Assembly (NCBI GenBank): GCA_032126435.1
Contig: JAQBBE010000151.1
Location: forward strand, 1 to 16,366
DNA: 16,366 bases
Source of the DNA: JAAXQD01 sp032126435
GTDB taxonomy: Bacteria > Desulfobacterota > Desulfobacteria > Desulfobacterales > UBA11574
Direction: 5' to 3'
Position 1 is the first letter of the stretch; the number at the start of each line of letters is the position of its first letter. A model generated the notes under the pieces. That model saw only the letters and a list, made by a program, of their open reading frames with translations. It was not told where the DNA came from and did no database searches. Below are positions 13,480-16,366 of this stretch, in pieces. Position numbers and translations under genes: made by a program.

Positions 13480-15129
13480 ATGGCTAAACAGATAATATAC
13501 GACATGAAAGCCCGTGAAGCCCTGCTTAACGGTATTAGAAAACTTGCTGATGCGGTAGTTGTAACTCTTGGTCCCAAAGGCAGGAACGTTATTCTTGAAA
13601 AATCATGGGGGTCTCCCACGGTTACCAAAGACGGCGTAACCGTAGCCAAGGAAATCGAACTCGAAGACAAGTTTGAAAATATGGGCGCCCAGATGGTTAA
13701 AGAAGTTGCCAGCAAAACCAGTGATATGGCCGGAGACGGGACAACAACGGCGACAGTGCTTGCAAGGGCGATATATGAAGAAGGCCAGAAACTTGTTGCG
13801 GCCGGGAACAATCCCATGGCCATCAAACGCGGTATTGAAAAGGCTGTTGAGGTTGTTGTCAAAGAACTGCACAACATCAGTAAACCGACCAAAGATCAGC
13901 GTGAAATCGCCCAGGTTGGCACCATCTCGGCAAACAACGACGAAACCATAGGCAACATCATTGCCGAAGCCATGAACAAAGTGGGTAAAGAAGGCGTAAT
14001 TACCGTTGAAGAAGCAAAAGCCATGGAGACTTCACTTGAGGTCGTGGAAGGTATGCAGTTTGATCGCGGCTACCTTTCGCCATACTTTGTGACGGATGCG
14101 GATAAAATGATTGTTTCATTAGAAGATCCGCATATTCTCATTCACGAGAAAAAGATCAGCAACATGAAAGATTTGCTTCCGATTCTTGAGCAGGTTGCCA
14201 AGATGGGCAAGCCCCTTATGATCCTTGCGGAAGACGTAGAAGGCGAGGCACTTGCCACCCTTGTGGTGAACAAACTGAGAGGGACGCTCCAGGTCGCTGC
14301 CGTCAAGGCTCCGGGTTTTGGCGACAGACGAAAGGCCATGCTGGAGGATATAGCGATTCTAACCGGCGGCCAGGTGGTATCAGAGGATTTGGGAATTAAG
14401 CTTGAGAACCTTACCCTTTCAGATCTGGGTAAAGCCAAACGCATCAATATCGATAAAGACAACACCACGATTGTTGACGGTGCTGGTTCACGTGCCGCAC
14501 TGGAGGGCCGTGTAAAGCAGATCCGCACGCTAATTGATGATACCACATCGGATTACGACCGTGAAAAACTCCAGGAACGACTGGCCAAACTGATCGGTGG
14601 TGTGGCTGTGATTAATGTGGGCGCTGCCACTGAAACAGAGATGAAGGAGAAAAAGGCCCGTGTCGAAGACGCATTAAATGCTACCCGGGCTGCGGTTGAA
14701 GAAGGTATCGTGCCCGGCGGCGGTGTTGCCCTTGTCCGCTGCCTGGATGCTTTGGAAAAAATTAAAATCAAAGCCGACCAGAAGTTGGGTGTAAAAGTTG
14801 TAATGCGTGCAATAGAAGAACCCCTGCGACAGATTGCCAATAACGCTGGCGCTGAAGGTTCTGTTGTGATCGATAAAGTTAAAAATGGCGAAGGCGCTTT
14901 TGGTTACAATGCCGAGACCAACAAATATGAAGATTTGATTGAAGCCGGTGTTATCGACCCGACCAAAGTGGTCCGTTATGCCCTTCAAAATGCAGCAAGC
15001 GTTGCTTCTTTGATGCTCACCACCGAAGCAATGATTGCAGAGAAGCCCGAAGAAAAATCAGACCCCATGCCCGGCGGCGGAATGGGCGGCGGAATGGGCG
15101 GAATGGGCGGAATGGGCGGAATGATGTAA
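13480..15129 (+). CDS. groEL: Chaperonin GroEL (Cpn60)
   Basis: The product is 549 residues, full length. The nucleotide-binding elements are intact: TLGPKGRNV (29-37), KDGVTVAKE with Asp51 (E. coli Asp52), and GDGTTTAT (84-91). The apical and hinge regions are standard, with GGVAVINVGA and IVPGGGVALVR in the C-terminal equatorial part. The protein ends in the usual flexible Gly/Met tail (GGGMGGGMGGMGGMGGMM). It is the ATP-driven double-ring folding chamber. ACGGAGG precedes the ATG. It is in an operon with groES and is followed by a strong terminator. Confidence 0.99.
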   Translation: MAKQIIYDMKAREALLNGIRKLADAVVVTLGPKGRNVILEKSWGSPTVTKDGVTVAKEIELEDKFENMGAQMVKEVASKTSDMAGDGTTTATVLARAIYEEGQKLVAAGNNPMAIKRGIEKAVEVVVKELHNISKPTKDQREIAQVGTISANNDETIGNIIAEAMNKVGKEGVITVEEAKAMETSLEVVEGMQFDRGYLSPYFVTDADKMIVSLEDPHILIHEKKISNMKDLLPILEQVAKMGKPLMILAEDVEGEALATLVVNKLRGTLQVAAVKAPGFGDRRKAMLEDIAILTGGQVVSEDLGIKLENLTLSDLGKAKRINIDKDNTTIVDGAGSRAALEGRVKQIRTLIDDTTSDYDREKLQERLAKLIGGVAVINVGAATETEMKEKKARVEDALNATRAAVEEGIVPGGGVALVRCLDALEKIKIKADQKLGVKVVMRAIEEPLRQIANNAGAEGSVVIDKVKNGEGAFGYNAETNKYEDLIEAGVIDPTKVVRYALQNAASVASLMLTTEAMIAEKPEEKSDPMPGGGMGGGMGGMGGMGGMM

Positions 15130-15156
15130 CCCATCCCATTTAGTCACTTATTTATG

Positions 15157-15194
15157 AGCCCTCATGTTTTATTCGCATGGGGGCTTTTTTTTTT
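15157..15194 (+). terminator. Intrinsic terminator of groESL
   Basis: AGCCCTCATG (15157-15166) pairs with CATGGGGGCT (15176-15185; one G-U pair) across a 9-nt loop, directly followed by ten T. It starts 27 bp after the groEL stop. Confidence 0.93.
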
Positions 15195-15324
15195 GCAATA
15201 CCTTTGTAAAAATCGTTGCATTCAAAAAACCGGTTTTTAACCCGGATTTTTCGCCCCTCATAAGTACGGTCCCATGGATCAGCTGCCCTAGTTCTCGATT
15301 TTCAAAAAGCCAACTTGATACAGC

Positions 15325-15354
15325 TTGACAAATTACCGACAGCCGGGTTATGAA
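15325..15354 (+). promoter_or_regulatory. Weak candidate promoter upstream of the LysM gene
   Basis: TTGACA (15325-15330), an 18-bp spacer and TATGAA (15349-15354). A separate TATAAT at 15391-15396 has no -35. Either would give a leader of some 250-320 nt before the LysM gene. Confidence 0.3.
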
Positions 15355-15438
15355 ATTACTCAAGATCTCTCATGAAAATCAGTCTTGCTTTATAATTATT
15401 TAAGAATATAAGCAGATTAAATCTATTAAGCAATTATT

Positions 15439-15588
15439 GTGCAGACACACTGTGATATTTCTTATACGGTAAATTCTTCATCTAAAGGCGAGGCTTTAAT
15501 CACCCATTTGCTTCAATATCAGAAATTCGCGCTTACATACGACAGCTTCATTCCTGACGTGGAGCAAATGAACGAATCAGACCCGTGA
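15439..15588 (+). CDS. Possible 49-codon ORF, doubtful
   Basis: A GTG-start frame of 49 codons ending in TGA. Its second half (GEALITHLLQYQKFALTY, then DSFIPDVEQMN) looks more protein-like than random sequence. There is no ribosome site and I recognise no family. It could be a gene remnant or chance. Confidence 0.15.
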   Translation: MQTHCDISYTVNSSSKGEALITHLLQYQKFALTYDSFIPDVEQMNESDP

Positions 15589-15652
15589 GAAATCCGGACA
15601 CGCTGAAAAAATGGTTGATTAAACAACAACAATGAAAAGATCGGAGCGTCTA

Positions 15653-16366
15653 ATGTATTGCAACGGCAAATTCAAGATAATGATGTGTTTGTGTATTTTA
15701 GCTGCACTGATCGTTTTTCCGGTTCATCTTTTTGCACAGGAAAGCAAGGATACTGTGGAACATGAAGCAGGTTTTTACTATACCGTTAAAAAAGGAGACA
15801 CGCTCTGGGATCTTTCAACTCAATTTTCTGATAACCCTTGGCTGTGGCCAAATTTATGGGGCGAGAACAGTCAGATCTCCAATCCTCACTGGATTTACCC
15901 GGGTGAGCGTATTCGACTTTTTCATCTAAAGGGAGTTGATACCTTTATTAAAAAAAACGTTGAGGAGAATCAACCCAAAGAACCGGAACCGACAAAAGAG
16001 ACTTTGTATTATTACTATTCCCCCATTAACAGTATCGGATTCATCAGAGAACAAGCCATCACCCCGAAGGGCACAATCTTCAAAGTCAAAGATGATAAAA
16101 AATTGATCGGCGTCGGGGATCTGGTTTATATCCGTCCAAATGTTGATAATTCCCTCCAACCGGGAACAAAGTATACGGTATATAGAACTCTAAAGCATAT
16201 TGTAGATGAAAAAACGAAAGCACTTATCGGGATTCAGCACTATCTGACGGGAGTTATTGTAATTACGAAAAAAGAACCCGGTTTTGTTTTGGCCAGGGTT
16301 GTTAAATCCTTCCGGACTATTGCTGTGAACGATCTTTTAATGCCGTATAAAAAGCGGTCACCGAGA
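15653..16366 (+). CDS. Secreted LysM-domain protein, 3' truncated by window edge
   Basis: The frame stays open to the last base, giving 238 residues of a longer protein. I chose the ATG at 15653 because CGGAGCG lies just before it (GGAG, 6 nt spacing) and it leads into a clean signal peptide: basic start, hydrophobic core MMCLCILAALIVFPV and a likely signal peptidase I site LFA-QE after residue 28. An in-frame ATG at 15632 has no ribosome site. One LysM domain follows (about 42-89: YYTVKKGDTLWDLS, then NPHWIYPGERIRL), which binds peptidoglycan glycan chains. The rest (about 110-238) has a YYYYSPINSIGFI segment and a GDLVYIRP stretch resembling beta-rich modules I cannot name. It is probably periplasmic or cell-wall attached. 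Confidence 0.85.
   Translation, partial: MYCNGKFKIMMCLCILAALIVFPVHLFAQESKDTVEHEAGFYYTVKKGDTLWDLSTQFSDNPWLWPNLWGENSQISNPHWIYPGERIRLFHLKGVDTFIKKNVEENQPKEPEPTKETLYYYYSPINSIGFIREQAITPKGTIFKVKDDKKLIGVGDLVYIRPNVDNSLQPGTKYTVYRTLKHIVDEKTKALIGIQHYLTGVIVITKKEPGFVLARVVKSFRTIAVNDLLMPYKKRSPR

Larger units (their letters stand above)
15195..15652. other. Intergenic stretch without a convincing gene
   Basis: This 458-bp stretch holds a perfect palindrome AAAAACCGGTTTTT around 15224-15237, an inverted repeat CATTTGCT/AGCAAATG (15505-15512, 15563-15570), a TTGACA-18-TATGAA pair and one small open frame (listed separately). The minus-strand frame 15363-15169 runs through the groEL terminator and resembles no family I know, so I leave it out. 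Confidence 0.5.

Noticed and set aside
13179..14988. Long antisense frames opposite groES and groEL
   Set aside because: They are shadows of strongly codon-biased chaperonin genes; none has a ribosome site or recognisable domain.
15169..15363. Minus-strand 64-codon frame after groEL
   Set aside because: It runs into the groEL terminator stem, has no family resemblance and no clear ribosome site.
1..16366. CRISPR array, prophage or transposase gene
   Set aside because: No regularly spaced repeats, no phage structural or integrase genes and no transposase frames are visible; the only mobile-type feature is the short palindromic element at 6320-6488.

Overview
The window looks like a chromosomal housekeeping segment of a Gram-negative anaerobe of the Desulfobacterota (former Deltaproteobacteria), most probably near the Desulfobacterales. 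That assignment is inferred from gene content and protein style: an Omp85 outer-membrane protein, tRNAs with encoded CCA, a compact dnaX-ybaB-recR-ykgJ block, an FmdB protein before groESL, and a 169-bp palindromic repeat of a kind I associate with these genomes. I see no phage, plasmid, CRISPR array or transposase gene.

Layout. 1-2119 (+) is the 3' part of an Omp85 (BamA/TamA-like) gene. It converges with murI (2135-2920, -). A small winged-helix-like gene (3006-3287, +) diverges from murI and meets the ykgJ stop codon inside one palindrome. From 6295 down to 3282 (-) runs a compact replication/repair block: dnaX, ybaB/ebfC, recR and a YkgJ cysteine-cluster gene. Upstream of dnaX lies a 169-bp element with perfect 16-bp terminal inverted repeats (6320-6488), then two serine tRNA genes (GGA and CGA) under a good sigma70-type promoter (-). 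A DUF1015 gene (7060-8391, +) follows. A minus-strand pair, dciA and a TrmN6-like methyltransferase (9548-8508), comes next, then the divergent hflK-hflC operon (9821-11793, +) ending in a strong, probably bidirectional terminator.

11892-11990 (-) holds a 32-codon TTG-start gene with a near-perfect Shine-Dalgarno. It encodes an AURKAIP1/COX24-type basic peptide resembling mycobacterial ribosomal protein bS22, and is easily missed by gene callers. Next (+) are an unrecognised protein with two HExxH motifs (12091-12633), an FmdB zinc-ribbon protein with its own promoter (12773-13057), groES and groEL (13164-15129) with a strong terminator, a roughly 460-bp stretch without a convincing gene, and the start of a secreted LysM protein that runs off the window at 16366.

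Functionally the genes fall into envelope biogenesis (Omp85, MurI, LysM), DNA replication and repair (DnaX, RecR, YbaB, DciA), translation (tRNA-Ser x2, TrmN6, bS22-like) and protein quality control (HflKC, GroESL). No wholly new multi-gene system stands out. The items most worth a second look are the bS22-like micro-gene, the double-HExxH protein, the inverted-repeat element between the tRNAs and dnaX, and the groESL leader, which lacks a CIRCE operator.
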